NCBI RefSeq assembly: GCF_000527175.1
Contig: NZ_AZUR01000001.1
Span: forward strand, 581,501-645,500
DNA: 64,000 bases
Direction: 5' to 3'
DNA from: Pseudogulbenkiania sp. MAI-1
GTDB lineage: Bacteria > Pseudomonadota > Gammaproteobacteria > Burkholderiales > Chromobacteriaceae
The position numbers and the translations under genes were made by a program. The notes under the pieces are model-generated. The model saw only the letters and a program-made list of their open reading frames with translations. It did not search any database and had not been told where the DNA came from. This document shows positions 1 through 8,548 of the stretch, piece after piece (within the stretch, counting starts at the first letter, position 1; every line of letters begins with the position of its first letter).

Positions 1-256
1 CTGCCGCCGCGCCCCGTCGCTGCAGGCGACTCGTGCCGCTGCCGTACCGGTCGCGCATGCCGCGCAGAGCGTGCTGGACGCTGCCGGCGTGCAATCCGGC
101 GCCGTGGTGACGCTGAAGCAGGGAGATGCTCAGGTGCGTGTGGCGATCGAAGCCGATGCCACGCTGCCGGCCGGTGTCGTGCGCCTGGCAACCGCCCACC
201 CGACCACCATCGCGCTGGGCGGCATGTTCGACCCGATCGAGATCAAGCAGGGGTAA
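1..256 (+). CDS. nuoG: NADH-quinone oxidoreductase subunit G, C-terminal fragment
   Basis: This is the last roughly 84 codons of an open frame that enters from the left edge and ends in TAA directly before the nuoH ATG. NuoG is the large Fe-S/molybdopterin-fold subunit of the peripheral arm of respiratory complex I. The fragment contains no cysteine cluster. Its identity rests mainly on position immediately upstream of nuoH in an intact nuoH-N operon and on a C-terminal tail of the NuoG type (GGMFDPIEIK). Stop and next start are adjacent, which fits translational coupling. Confidence 0.8.
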   Translation, partial: CRRAPSLQATRAAAVPVAHAAQSVLDAAGVQSGAVVTLKQGDAQVRVAIEADATLPAGVVRLATAHPTTIALGGMFDPIEIKQG

Positions 257-1306
257 ATGATGGAGTTCTTGCAAAGCATTCTTGGCAATGAGGCGGGGCT
301 CACCGTGTGGACCCTGCTCAAGATCGTCGCCATCGTGGCGCCGATGATGGGTGCAGTGGCCTACCTGACCTTGGCCGAACGTAAGGTGATCGGTTACATG
401 CAGGTGCGTATCGGCCCGAACCGGGTCGGTTACTACGGCCTGCTGCAGCCGCTGGCCGACGGCATCAAGCTGCTGATGAAGGAGATCATTCTCCCGACCC
501 AGTCCAGCAAGGGCCTGTTCCTGTTGGCTCCGGTGCTGTCGATCGGCCCGGCGCTGGCCGCCTGGGCTGTGGTGCCGTTCACCGACACCCTGGTGCTGGC
601 GAACACCAACGCCTCGCTGCTCTACATCATGGCCATCACCTCGATGGGCGTGTACGGCGTGATCATCGCCGGCTGGGCCGCCAACTCGAAGTACTCGTTC
701 CTCGGCGCACTGCGTTCGGCGGCACAGATCGTGTCGTACGAAATCGCCATGGGCTTCGCCCTGGTCGGCGTGCTGATGGTGAGCGGCAGCCTGAACCTGG
801 TCGACATCGTCAACCAGCAGGGGCATGGCGTGGCCGGTGGTTCCGCGCTGTCGTGGAACTGGCTGCCGCTGTTCCCGCTGTTCATCGTCTACCTGATTTC
901 CGGCGTGGCCGAGACCAACCGTGCTCCGTTCGACGTGGCCGAAGGTGAATCCGAGATCGTGGCAGGCTTCCACGTGGAATACTCCGGCATGGCCTTCGCC
1001 GTGTTCTTCCTCGCCGAATACGCCAACATGATCCTGATCGCGGCGATGACCTCGCTGATGTTCCTGGGCGGCTGGCTGTCGCCGTTCCCGGCTTCGTGGG
1101 GTCTGCTGGGTGCCTCCGGCTTCATCTGGATGGCGCTGAAGATGTCGCTGGTTCTGTTCTGCTTCCTGTGGTTCCGCGCGACCTTCCCGCGTTACCGCTA
1201 CGACCAGATCATGCGTCTGGGCTGGAAAGTGTTCATTCCGGTTACGCTGGTCTGGGTGTTTGTCGTCGGCGTGTGGATGATGAGCCCGTTGACGCTCTGG
1301 AACTGA
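257..1306 (+). CDS. nuoH: NADH-quinone oxidoreductase subunit H
   Basis: NuoH is the membrane subunit at the junction of the peripheral and membrane arms of complex I and forms part of the quinone-binding chamber. The 349-residue product has the usual family length and about eight hydrophobic segments. Conserved family stretches are visible: LAERKVIGYMQ-RIGPNRVG near residues 40-58 and ETNRAPFDVAEGESE-VAGF starting at E219, part of the quinone-site loop. The gene begins at the first base after the nuoG stop. ATG-ATG offers two starts one codon apart. It is followed by nuoI after 19 bases. Confidence 0.97.
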   Translation: MMEFLQSILGNEAGLTVWTLLKIVAIVAPMMGAVAYLTLAERKVIGYMQVRIGPNRVGYYGLLQPLADGIKLLMKEIILPTQSSKGLFLLAPVLSIGPALAAWAVVPFTDTLVLANTNASLLYIMAITSMGVYGVIIAGWAANSKYSFLGALRSAAQIVSYEIAMGFALVGVLMVSGSLNLVDIVNQQGHGVAGGSALSWNWLPLFPLFIVYLISGVAETNRAPFDVAEGESEIVAGFHVEYSGMAFAVFFLAEYANMILIAAMTSLMFLGGWLSPFPASWGLLGASGFIWMALKMSLVLFCFLWFRATFPRYRYDQIMRLGWKVFIPVTLVWVFVVGVWMMSPLTLWN

Positions 1307-1325
1307 TACGGGTTAGGTGAAGAGC

Positions 1326-1814
1326 ATGGATACGATTCGCAATTTTTTCAAAACGTTCTTGCTGGTGGAACTGGTGCAAGGTCTGATGCTGACCGGCCGC
1401 CACTTCTTCGCGCGCAAGATTACCGTGCAGTTCCCGGAAGAGAAGACGCCGCTGTCGCCGCGTTTCCGCGGTCTGCACGCCCAGCGCCGCTACGCCAACG
1501 GAGAAGAGCGCTGCATCGCCTGCAAACTGTGCGAGGCGGTGTGTCCGGCGATGGCGATCACCATCGAGTCCGAGCAGCGTGACGACGGCACCCGCCGCAC
1601 CTCGCGCTACGACATCGACCTGACCAAGTGCATCTTCTGCGGTTTCTGCGAAGAAGCCTGTCCGGTCGATGCCATCGTGGAAACCCACATTTTCGAGTAT
1701 CACGGCGAAAAGCGTGGCGACCTCTACTACACCAAGCCCATGCTGTTGGCCATCGGTGACAAGTACGAGTCCGAGATTGCCGCCCGCAAGGCGGCTGATG
1801 CCAAGTATCGCTAA
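1326..1814 (+). CDS. nuoI: NADH-quinone oxidoreductase subunit I (2x[4Fe-4S])
   Basis: NuoI carries clusters N6a and N6b, which pass electrons towards quinone in complex I. Both ferredoxin motifs are complete: Cys63, 66, 69 and 73, then Cys102, 105, 108 and 112. I chose the ATG at 1326, giving 162 aa and an MDTIRNFFKTFLLVEL N-terminus typical of the family, rather than the in-frame GTG nine bases upstream. An AGGTGA ribosome site ends five bases before this ATG. It sits in the nuo operon between nuoH and nuoJ. Confidence 0.96.
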   Translation: MDTIRNFFKTFLLVELVQGLMLTGRHFFARKITVQFPEEKTPLSPRFRGLHAQRRYANGEERCIACKLCEAVCPAMAITIESEQRDDGTRRTSRYDIDLTKCIFCGFCEEACPVDAIVETHIFEYHGEKRGDLYYTKPMLLAIGDKYESEIAARKAADAKYR

Positions 1815-1823
1815 GGGGGTGTG

Positions 1824-2468
1824 ATGAGTTTTGCTACCGTCGTTTTTTATGTGCTGTCGGCGATTCTGATCTTCGCCGGGGTCCGCGTCATCACGGCCAA
1901 GAACCCGGTGCACGCCGCGCTGTACCTGGTGCTGGCGTTCTTCACCAGCGCCGGTCACTGGCTGCTGCTGGAGTCGGAGTTCCTCGCCATTGCGCTGGTA
2001 CTGGTCTACGTCGGCGCCGTGATGGTGCTGTTCCTGTTCGTGGTGATGATGCTCGACGTCAATTTCGAGAAGCTGCGTGAGGGCTTCTGGAAGAACGCTC
2101 CGCTGGCCGGCACCGTCGGCCTGATCATGGTGGGCGAGATGGTGCTGATCCTGCTGAGCCCCGAGGCCAGCCTCGGCAGCTACCAGGCCGCCGCACCGCT
2201 GGCGGCCAACGCCAGCAACATCCGCGAGCTGGGCCTCCTGATCTATACCACCTACCTGTGGCCGTTCGAACTGGCCGCCGTGGTGCTGCTGGTCGGCATG
2301 GTGGCCGCCATCGCGCTGACCATGCGCAAGCGCAAGGACACCAAGTTCATCAATCCGGGCGAGCAGGTCGTGGTACGCCGCGACGACCGTGTGCGCCTGG
2401 TGAAGATGGCCGCCGTAAAACGTTCGGAACCGGTTGCTGAAGCCGAGTCCGCTGATCAACAGGCCTGA
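1824..2468 (+). CDS. nuoJ: NADH-quinone oxidoreductase subunit J
   Basis: NuoJ is a membrane subunit of complex I that helps couple quinone chemistry to proton pumping. The 214-aa product has five predicted membrane segments. The conserved third helix region, with VLVYVGAVMVLFLFVVMMLD, is clear. The ATG at 1824 is preferred over the GTG one codon earlier because GGGGG lies a few bases upstream. The tail after about residue 170 is polar and basic and is the least conserved part of the family. nuoK follows after 26 bases. Confidence 0.95.
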   Translation: MSFATVVFYVLSAILIFAGVRVITAKNPVHAALYLVLAFFTSAGHWLLLESEFLAIALVLVYVGAVMVLFLFVVMMLDVNFEKLREGFWKNAPLAGTVGLIMVGEMVLILLSPEASLGSYQAAAPLAANASNIRELGLLIYTTYLWPFELAAVVLLVGMVAAIALTMRKRKDTKFINPGEQVVVRRDDRVRLVKMAAVKRSEPVAEAESADQQA

Positions 2469-2494
2469 CGGCCGAACAACATAAGGGAGGAAAC

Positions 2495-2800
2495 GTGCTG
2501 ACGCTGACTCACTTCCTGGTGCTGGCCGCAATCCTGTTTGCTATCAGTGTGCTGGGCATCTTTCTGAACAGGAAGAACGTGATCGTTCTCCTGATGGCTA
2601 TCGAGCTGATGCTGCTCGCGGTGAATTTCAACTTCATCGCGTTCTCGCATTACCTGTCGGATACGGCAGGGCAGATTTTCGTCTTCTTCATCCTGACCGT
2701 GGCGGCCGCCGAGTCCGCCATCGGTCTGGCGATCCTGGTGGTGCTGTTCCGCAATCTGCAGACCATCAACGTCGAAGACTTGGGCAGCCTCAAAGGCTAA
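2495..2800 (+). CDS. nuoK: NADH-quinone oxidoreductase subunit K
   Basis: NuoK is a small three-helix membrane subunit of complex I related to MrpC-type antiporter proteins. The product is 101 aa, the normal length. The conserved glutamates in the helices are visible (MAIELMLLAVN and AAAESAIGLAI). The start is GTG, supported by a strong AAGGGAGG site seven bases upstream. No in-frame ATG lies near enough to compete. It belongs to the same operon as its neighbours. Confidence 0.95.
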   Translation: MLTLTHFLVLAAILFAISVLGIFLNRKNVIVLLMAIELMLLAVNFNFIAFSHYLSDTAGQIFVFFILTVAAAESAIGLAILVVLFRNLQTINVEDLGSLKG

Positions 2801-2834
2801 GGCAAACCGGATACCAAACTACAAAGCACAAAGC

Positions 2835-4886
2835 ATGGATATGAAAAGCTTATACCTGCTGATTGCCCTGGCGCCGCTGGCCGGGTCTCTCATCGCGGGC
2901 TTGTTTGGATGGGCCATCGGACGTCGTGCCTCACACGTCGTGACCATTCTGGGGGTGGCGGTTTCGGCTGCCTTGTCGCTCAAGGTGCTGTCCGGCTTCC
3001 TCTCCGGGCAGGCGGAAGTCTTCAACGGCCCGGTCTACACCTGGCTGACCGTAGGCGGCCACGAGTACTCGGTCGGCTTCCTGGTGGACAACCTGACCGC
3101 GATGATGATGGTGGTGGTGAGCTGTGTGTCGCTGATGGTGCACGTGTACACCATCGGCTACATGCAGGAAGATCCGGGCTACCAGCGCTTCTTCAGCTAC
3201 ATCTCGCTGTTTACCTTCTCGATGCTGATGCTGGTGATGAGCAACAACTTCATCCAGCTGTTCTTCGGTTGGGAAGCAGTGGGCCTGGTGTCCTACCTGC
3301 TGATCGGCTTCTGGTTCAAGCGTCCGACCGCGATCTTCGCCAACCTGAAGGCCTTCCTGGTCAACCGCGTGGGTGACTTCGGCTTCCTGCTGGGCATCGG
3401 CCTGGTGCTGAGCTACTTCGGCGGCTCGCTGAATTACAGCGACGTGTTCGCCGCGGCTCCGGCGCTCGCCAACAAGACCATCCAGATCTTCCCGGGTGTC
3501 GAGTGGTCGCTGATGACCGTGACCTGCATCCTGCTGTTCGTCGGCGCCATGGGTAAGTCGGCCCAGTTCCCGCTGCACGTGTGGCTGCCGGACTCGATGG
3601 AAGGTCCGACCCCGATCTCGGCGCTGATCCACGCCGCCACCATGGTGACCGCCGGTCTGTTCATGGTGTCGCGCATGAGCCCGCTGTTCGAGATGTCGGA
3701 CACCGCGCTGAACTTCGTGATGATCTCCGGCACCATCACCGCGCTGTTCATGGGCTTCCTGGGCATCGTGCAGAACGACATCAAGAAAGTGGTGGCGTAT
3801 TCCACGCTTTCGCAGCTCGGCTACATGACCGTGGCGCTGGGCGCGTCGGCTTACTCCGCCGCCATGTTCCACGTGATGACGCACGCCTTCTTCAAGGCCT
3901 TGCTGTTCCTCGGCGCCGGTTCGGTGATCATGGGCATGCACCACGATCAGGACATGCGCAACATGGGCGGCCTGCGCAAGTACATGCCGATCACCTGGAT
4001 CACCTCGCTGATCGGTTCGCTGGCGCTGATCGGTACTCCGTTCTTCTCGGGCTTCTACTCGAAGGACTCGATCATCGAAGCCGTGGCCGCCTCGCACCTG
4101 CCGTTCGCCGGCGTTGCCTACTGGGCGCTGATCGCCGGCGTGTTCGTGACCGCGTTCTACTCCTTCCGCATGTACTTCCTGGTGTTCCATGGTAAAGAAC
4201 GCTGGATGGAGAACCACGGTTCGCATCATGGCCACGAAGGCGATCACGACGACGAGGAGCCGACCGCCGATCATCATCATGGTCTGGGCCCGAACGACAA
4301 GCCGCACGAGAGCCCGTGGGTGGTGACCCTGCCGCTCGTGGTGCTGGCGATTCCGTCGGTGCTGATCGGCTTCTTCGCCATCGAACCGCTGCTGTTCGGC
4401 GACTTCTTCAAGGGCGCGATCACCATCGACGCGCTGAAGCACCCGGGCATGCACGAGCTGGCCGAAGAGTTCCACGGTCCGCTGGCGATGGCCATCCACG
4501 GCCTGAGCACGCTGCCGTTCTGGCTCGCGCTCTCCGGCGTGGTGGTGGCCTGGTTCTTCTACATGAAGGCGCCGCAGATTCCGGCGGCCATCAAGCAGCG
4601 CTTCAGCGCCGTGCACAAGGTGCTGGACAACAAGTACTACATGGACGATCTGTACTTCAACCTGTTCGCCAAAGGTTCACGCGCGCTGGGCACCCTGTGC
4701 TGGAAAGCGGGTGACATGCTGCTGATCGACGGCCTGATGGTGAACGGGACGGCCAAGCTGGTCGGCGTGTTCTCCCGCCTGACCCGCAAGCTGCAGACCG
4801 GTTTCATCTACAGCTACGCCGCTTCGATGATCATCGGTGTGCTGGGGCTGATGACCCTGTGGTTTGCCGGCATCATCCTGCGCTGA
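2835..4886 (+). CDS. nuoL: NADH-quinone oxidoreductase subunit L
   Basis: NuoL is the distal antiporter-like proton-pumping subunit of complex I, with the long lateral helix at its C-terminus. The 683-aa product has at least a dozen hydrophobic segments. The antiporter core is evident: FFGWEAVGLVSYLLIGFW, GKSAQFPLHVWLPDSMEGPTP and HAATMV. A striking His/Asp/Glu-rich loop lies at about residues 460-492, with nine histidines, between hydrophobic segments. The start at 2835 has only a weak ribosome site, and the ATG two codons later is an alternative. Confidence 0.96.
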   Translation: MDMKSLYLLIALAPLAGSLIAGLFGWAIGRRASHVVTILGVAVSAALSLKVLSGFLSGQAEVFNGPVYTWLTVGGHEYSVGFLVDNLTAMMMVVVSCVSLMVHVYTIGYMQEDPGYQRFFSYISLFTFSMLMLVMSNNFIQLFFGWEAVGLVSYLLIGFWFKRPTAIFANLKAFLVNRVGDFGFLLGIGLVLSYFGGSLNYSDVFAAAPALANKTIQIFPGVEWSLMTVTCILLFVGAMGKSAQFPLHVWLPDSMEGPTPISALIHAATMVTAGLFMVSRMSPLFEMSDTALNFVMISGTITALFMGFLGIVQNDIKKVVAYSTLSQLGYMTVALGASAYSAAMFHVMTHAFFKALLFLGAGSVIMGMHHDQDMRNMGGLRKYMPITWITSLIGSLALIGTPFFSGFYSKDSIIEAVAASHLPFAGVAYWALIAGVFVTAFYSFRMYFLVFHGKERWMENHGSHHGHEGDHDDEEPTADHHHGLGPNDKPHESPWVVTLPLVVLAIPSVLIGFFAIEPLLFGDFFKGAITIDALKHPGMHELAEEFHGPLAMAIHGLSTLPFWLALSGVVVAWFFYMKAPQIPAAIKQRFSAVHKVLDNKYYMDDLYFNLFAKGSRALGTLCWKAGDMLLIDGLMVNGTAKLVGVFSRLTRKLQTGFIYSYAASMIIGVLGLMTLWFAGIILR

Positions 4887-4929
4887 TAGGTCGATACACT
4901 GGAATTGAATAACAACTTAGGTTTTGACT

Positions 4930-6423
4930 ATGTTCACTAATCTGTTAAGTCTGGTGATCTGGACACCGATCGTGGCCGGGTTGCTGGTGCTGGCGACGGG
5001 AGGGGACCAGCGCGCGCCACTGGCCCGTTGGCTGGCCCTGGCCGGGTCGCTGGCCGGCTTCCTGGTGTCGTTGCCGCTCTATACCGGCTTCAACGACCTG
5101 AACGGCGGCATGCAGTTCGAAGAAATGCGTCCGTGGATCGAGGCGCTCAACATCAACTACCACCTGGGCGTGGACGGCATCTCGATGCTGTTCATCGTGC
5201 TCAACAGCTTCACCACGCTGATGGTGGTGCTGGCCGGCTGGGAAGTGATCGAGAAGCGCGTGGCGCAGTACATGGCGGCCTTCCTGATCATGTCCGGTCT
5301 GATCAACGGCTCGTTCGCCGCGCTCGATGCGATGCTGTTCTACGTGTTCTTCGAGGCGATGCTGATCCCGATGTACCTGATCATCGGTGTGTGGGGCGGT
5401 CCTCGTCGCGTGTACGCGTCGGTCAAGTTCTTCCTCTACACCCTGCTGGGCTCGCTGCTGATGCTGGTGGCGTTCATCTACATGTACTTCAAGGCCGGCA
5501 AGACCTTCGAGATTCTGGCCTTCCATGACATGAAGATCGCGCTGGGCGTGCAGATGCTGCTGTTCGTCGCCTTCTTCCTGTCGTTCGCGGTGAAGGTGCC
5601 GATGTGGCCGGTGCACACCTGGCTGCCGGACGCCCACGTGGAAGCGCCGACCGGCGGTTCGATGGTGCTGGCGGCGATCACCCTGAAGCTGGGTGCCTAC
5701 GGTTTCCTGCGGTTTGCCCTGCCGATCCTGCCGGACGCTTCGCGCGAGCTGGCCTGGGTGATGGTGGCGCTGTCGCTGGTGGCGGTGGTGTACATCGGCC
5801 TGGTGGCGCTGGTGCAGTCCGACATGAAGAAGCTGGTGGCTTATTCGTCGATTTCGCACATGGGCTTCGTGACCCTGGGCATGTTCATGTTCCTCGGCAG
5901 CAACCTGAACCAGTGGGCTGTCGAAGGCGCGCTGGTGCAGATGGTGTCGCACGGTTTCGTCTCGGCTGCGATGTTCTTCTGCATCGGCGTGATGTACGAC
6001 CGTCTGCATAGCCGCAACATCGCCGACTACGGCGGCGTGGCCAACAAGATGCCGATCTTCGCCGCCTTCATGATGCTGTTCGGCATGGCCAACTCCGGTC
6101 TGCCGGCCACTTCCGGCTTCGTCGGCGAGTTCATGGTGATCATGGGCGCGGTGCAGGTGAACTTCTGGTATGCCGCCCTGGCCGCCACCACGCTGATCTT
6201 CGGCGCGGCCTACACCCTGTGGATGTACAAGCGGGTGATCTTCGGCGATGTCGGCAACAGCCACGTAGCCGAGATGAAGGATGTCAACAAGCGCGAGTTC
6301 CTGGTGCTGGCCATCCTGGCCATTACCGTCCTCGGCATGGGTCTCTACCCGCAGGCCTTCGTGTCGAAGATGCACCTGTCGGTGAACGATCTGATCGCGC
6401 ACGTAGCGCAAAGCAAGCTGTGA
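4930..6423 (+). CDS. nuoM: NADH-quinone oxidoreductase subunit M
   Basis: NuoM is the second antiporter-like proton-channel subunit of complex I. The 497-aa product shows the hallmark VPMWPVHTWLPDAHVEAPTGGS segment around residues 222-243, the conserved glutamate in FFEAMLIPMY, and lysines in transmembrane helices. I start it at the ATG at 4930. A TTG two codons upstream is possible but less likely. The gene is 43 bases after nuoL and 18 bases before nuoN. Confidence 0.96.
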   Translation: MFTNLLSLVIWTPIVAGLLVLATGGDQRAPLARWLALAGSLAGFLVSLPLYTGFNDLNGGMQFEEMRPWIEALNINYHLGVDGISMLFIVLNSFTTLMVVLAGWEVIEKRVAQYMAAFLIMSGLINGSFAALDAMLFYVFFEAMLIPMYLIIGVWGGPRRVYASVKFFLYTLLGSLLMLVAFIYMYFKAGKTFEILAFHDMKIALGVQMLLFVAFFLSFAVKVPMWPVHTWLPDAHVEAPTGGSMVLAAITLKLGAYGFLRFALPILPDASRELAWVMVALSLVAVVYIGLVALVQSDMKKLVAYSSISHMGFVTLGMFMFLGSNLNQWAVEGALVQMVSHGFVSAAMFFCIGVMYDRLHSRNIADYGGVANKMPIFAAFMMLFGMANSGLPATSGFVGEFMVIMGAVQVNFWYAALAATTLIFGAAYTLWMYKRVIFGDVGNSHVAEMKDVNKREFLVLAILAITVLGMGLYPQAFVSKMHLSVNDLIAHVAQSKL

Positions 6424-6441
6424 GGCCACAAGGAAACCACG

Positions 6442-7896
6442 ATGAATTGGGCTGATTTGAACCTGGTGCCGGTATTGCCCGAGATCTTCCTGCTCTCGGC
6501 TTTGTCGGCCATCCTGTTGCTCGATCTGTTTATTTCGGATGCCAAGCGCGGCATCACCTACGGCCTCAGCATGTTGACCCTGGCCGGCACCGCCGCGCTG
6601 CAGGTATACACGTTCGAGCCGTATGCGCAGTACACGCTGTCCAACATGTTCGTCGCCGACCCGCTGGCTTCGCTGGTGAAACTGGCGATGTACGGCGCAA
6701 CCGCGATGATCCTGGTGTATTCCCGCCAGTACGCCGCCGACCGCGACATGTACAAGGGCGAGTTCTTCACCCTGGCGCTGTTCGCGCTGTTCGGCATGAA
6801 CGTGATGGTGTCCGCCAGCCACTTCCTGTCGCTGTACATGGGGCTGGAACTGCTGTCGCTGTCGCTGTACGCACTGATTGCGCTGCAGCGCGACTCGGTG
6901 CCAGCGACCGAAGCGGCGATGAAGTACTTCGTGCTGGGCGCGCTGGCGTCCGGCCTGCTGCTGTACGGCATGTCGATGGTGTACGGTGCGACCGGCACGC
7001 TGGAAATCGCCGCCATCGCCAAGGCCATCCACGGCGGTTCGGCCAACCAGCTCTTGCTGGTGTTCGGCCTGGTGTTCCTGGTGGCCGGCCTCGCGTTCAA
7101 ACTGGGCGCGGTTCCGTTCCACATGTGGGTGCCCGACGTCTATCAGGGCTCGCCGACCGCGATCACGCTGATGATCGGCGCCGCGCCGAAGCTGGCCGCC
7201 TTCGTGTTCGTCTTCCGCATCCTGGTGCAGGGCCTGGACGGCCTGACCGGCGACTGGCAGAGCATGCTGGCGATCGTGGCTGTGCTGTCGATGGCGATCG
7301 GCAACATCACCGCCATCGCCCAGACCAATCTGAAGCGCATGCTGGCCTATTCGACCATTTCGCACATGGGCTTCATGCTGTTGGGCCTGTTGGCCGGCAA
7401 CGAGCAGGGCTACTCTTCGGCGCTGTTCTACGCCATCACCTACGTGCTGACCACGCTGGCTGCCTTCGGCATCATCCTGGCGCTGTCGCGCGCTGGTTTC
7501 GAGTGCGACAAGCTGGAAGACCTGAAGGGCCTGAACAACCGCAACAGCTGGTACGCCGCGCTGATGCTGCTGGCGATGTTCTCGCTGGCCGGCATTCCGC
7601 CGCTGGTGGGCTTCTACGCCAAGTTCGCCGTGATCAAGGCCATCGTCGATATCGGCCTGGTGCCGCTGGCGGTGTTCGCCGTGGTGATGTCGCTGATCGG
7701 CGCCTTCTACTACCTGCGCGTGGTCAAGCACATGTACTTCGACGAAGTGCAGGATACGAGCCCGATCAGCGTGCGGGGCGACATGCAGCTGGTGCTGTCG
7801 CTGAACGCCCTGGCCCTGCTGGTGCTGGGCGTGGTGCCGCAGCGCCTGATCGAACTCTGCGTCGAAGCGATGAAGCAGTCGCTGACCGTGCTGTAA
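6442..7896 (+). CDS. nuoN: NADH-quinone oxidoreductase subunit N
   Basis: NuoN is the third antiporter-like subunit of the complex I membrane arm. The 484-aa protein contains the family core LGLELLSLSLYALIAL, FKLGAVPFHMWVPDVYQGSPT and KRMLAYSTISHMGFMLLGL, with about 14 hydrophobic segments. The start ATG at 6442 is preceded by AAGGAAA at good spacing. It is the last classical nuo gene here and is followed after nine bases by the DUF2818 gene. Confidence 0.97.
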   Translation: MNWADLNLVPVLPEIFLLSALSAILLLDLFISDAKRGITYGLSMLTLAGTAALQVYTFEPYAQYTLSNMFVADPLASLVKLAMYGATAMILVYSRQYAADRDMYKGEFFTLALFALFGMNVMVSASHFLSLYMGLELLSLSLYALIALQRDSVPATEAAMKYFVLGALASGLLLYGMSMVYGATGTLEIAAIAKAIHGGSANQLLLVFGLVFLVAGLAFKLGAVPFHMWVPDVYQGSPTAITLMIGAAPKLAAFVFVFRILVQGLDGLTGDWQSMLAIVAVLSMAIGNITAIAQTNLKRMLAYSTISHMGFMLLGLLAGNEQGYSSALFYAITYVLTTLAAFGIILALSRAGFECDKLEDLKGLNNRNSWYAALMLLAMFSLAGIPPLVGFYAKFAVIKAIVDIGLVPLAVFAVVMSLIGAFYYLRVVKHMYFDEVQDTSPISVRGDMQLVLSLNALALLVLGVVPQRLIELCVEAMKQSLTVL

Positions 7897-7905
7897 GGAG
7901 TCGCC

Positions 7906-8202
7906 ATGGAGAGCAGCGTCGCCACCGTTTTGCTCGTCGCCGTGCTGGCGGCCAACCTGCCGTTTTTCATGCCGCGCATCGCCGGCGTGATCAGGGTCGA
8001 GTCCAAGCATGTCGGCTGGCGGCTGCTGGAGCTGGTGGTGCTGTTCTTCCTGGTCGGTCTGCTGGCGCGCTTCCTGGAAGGGCGCCAGATGCCGGTGCAC
8101 AGCCAGAACTGGCAGTTCTACGCAACGACCGCCTCGCTGTTCCTGGTGTTCGCCTTCCCGGGCTTCGTGTATTGCTATTTCTGGAAGAAGCGCCGCCACT
8201 GA
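7906..8202 (+). CDS. DUF2818 family small membrane protein after nuoN
   Basis: This 98-aa, very hydrophobic protein has about three membrane segments and a basic end (YFWKKRRH). I recognise it as the DUF2818 family, which in betaproteobacteria lies just after nuoN. Its function is not established. The TAAGGAGTCGCC leader contains a good ribosome site and starts inside the nuoN stop region, so the gene is co-transcribed with nuo and ends just before the operon terminator. A role in complex I assembly is a guess from position only. Confidence 0.85.
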   Translation: MESSVATVLLVAVLAANLPFFMPRIAGVIRVESKHVGWRLLELVVLFFLVGLLARFLEGRQMPVHSQNWQFYATTASLFLVFAFPGFVYCYFWKKRRH

Positions 8203-8221
8203 GCGAGAAGCCGTTTCCGTC

Positions 8222-8255
8222 AAAAAAACCCGACTGCGTGCAGTCGGGTTTTTTT
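8222..8255 (+). terminator. Intrinsic terminator of the nuo operon
   Basis: An eight-pair stem CCCGACTG/CAGTCGGG with a CGTG loop is flanked by seven A upstream and seven T downstream. It could also work on the other strand. Confidence 0.93.
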
Positions 8256-8258
8256 GCG

Positions 8259-8510
8259 CCAGGGTGATCGTTGGCGGGACGGTGAGCGTCCCCGCTTGCC
8301 TGTGGGGGCTATGGTTCGTCAGCGGGTTTGGAGCGAGTTGTGGATTGGCGCCGTGGCAGGGGGGACAAGGGGGCGCGGTTGCCGTTTGTGGGGGGATGGG
8401 AGACCGGTGGGCTTGCCCATACGGGGATCGACCGTTCGCTTTGGGGTTTGGTCTCTCCCCGGGGGCTGGCGCTGCGAGCAGCCGGGGGAGTAAGCCGCGC
8501 CGGGCGGCAG
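8259..8510. other. Non-coding G-rich spacer between convergent operons
   Basis: No convincing gene is visible. The plus strand is strongly G-biased. G-runs at 8359-8364, 8369-8373, 8390-8395 and 8398-8400 could form a quadruplex with one long loop. An imperfect hairpin (CTCCCC... with ...GGGGGAG) lies at about 8456-8490, and a small inverted repeat TGGGC/GCCCA lies at 8407-8418. Short open frames here are shadows of the base bias. Confidence 0.5.
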
Positions 8511-8533
8511 AAAGCCGACCGGGGTGGTCGGCT
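8511..8533 (-). terminator. Probable terminator after the acyltransferase pair
   Basis: Read on the minus strand, AGCCGACC/GGTCGGCT pairs across a five-base loop and is followed by TTTCT. It lies 16 bases after the stop of the downstream acyltransferase gene. The T-tract is short, so strength is uncertain. Confidence 0.6.
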
Positions 8534-8548
8534 CGGGAAGATTGGGAC

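Noticed and set aside
4945..8223. Minus-strand open frame of 1092 codons across nuoM-nuoN
   Set aside because: It is antisense to well-conserved nuo genes and has a His/Gln/Arg-rich composition typical of shadow frames in GC-rich DNA.
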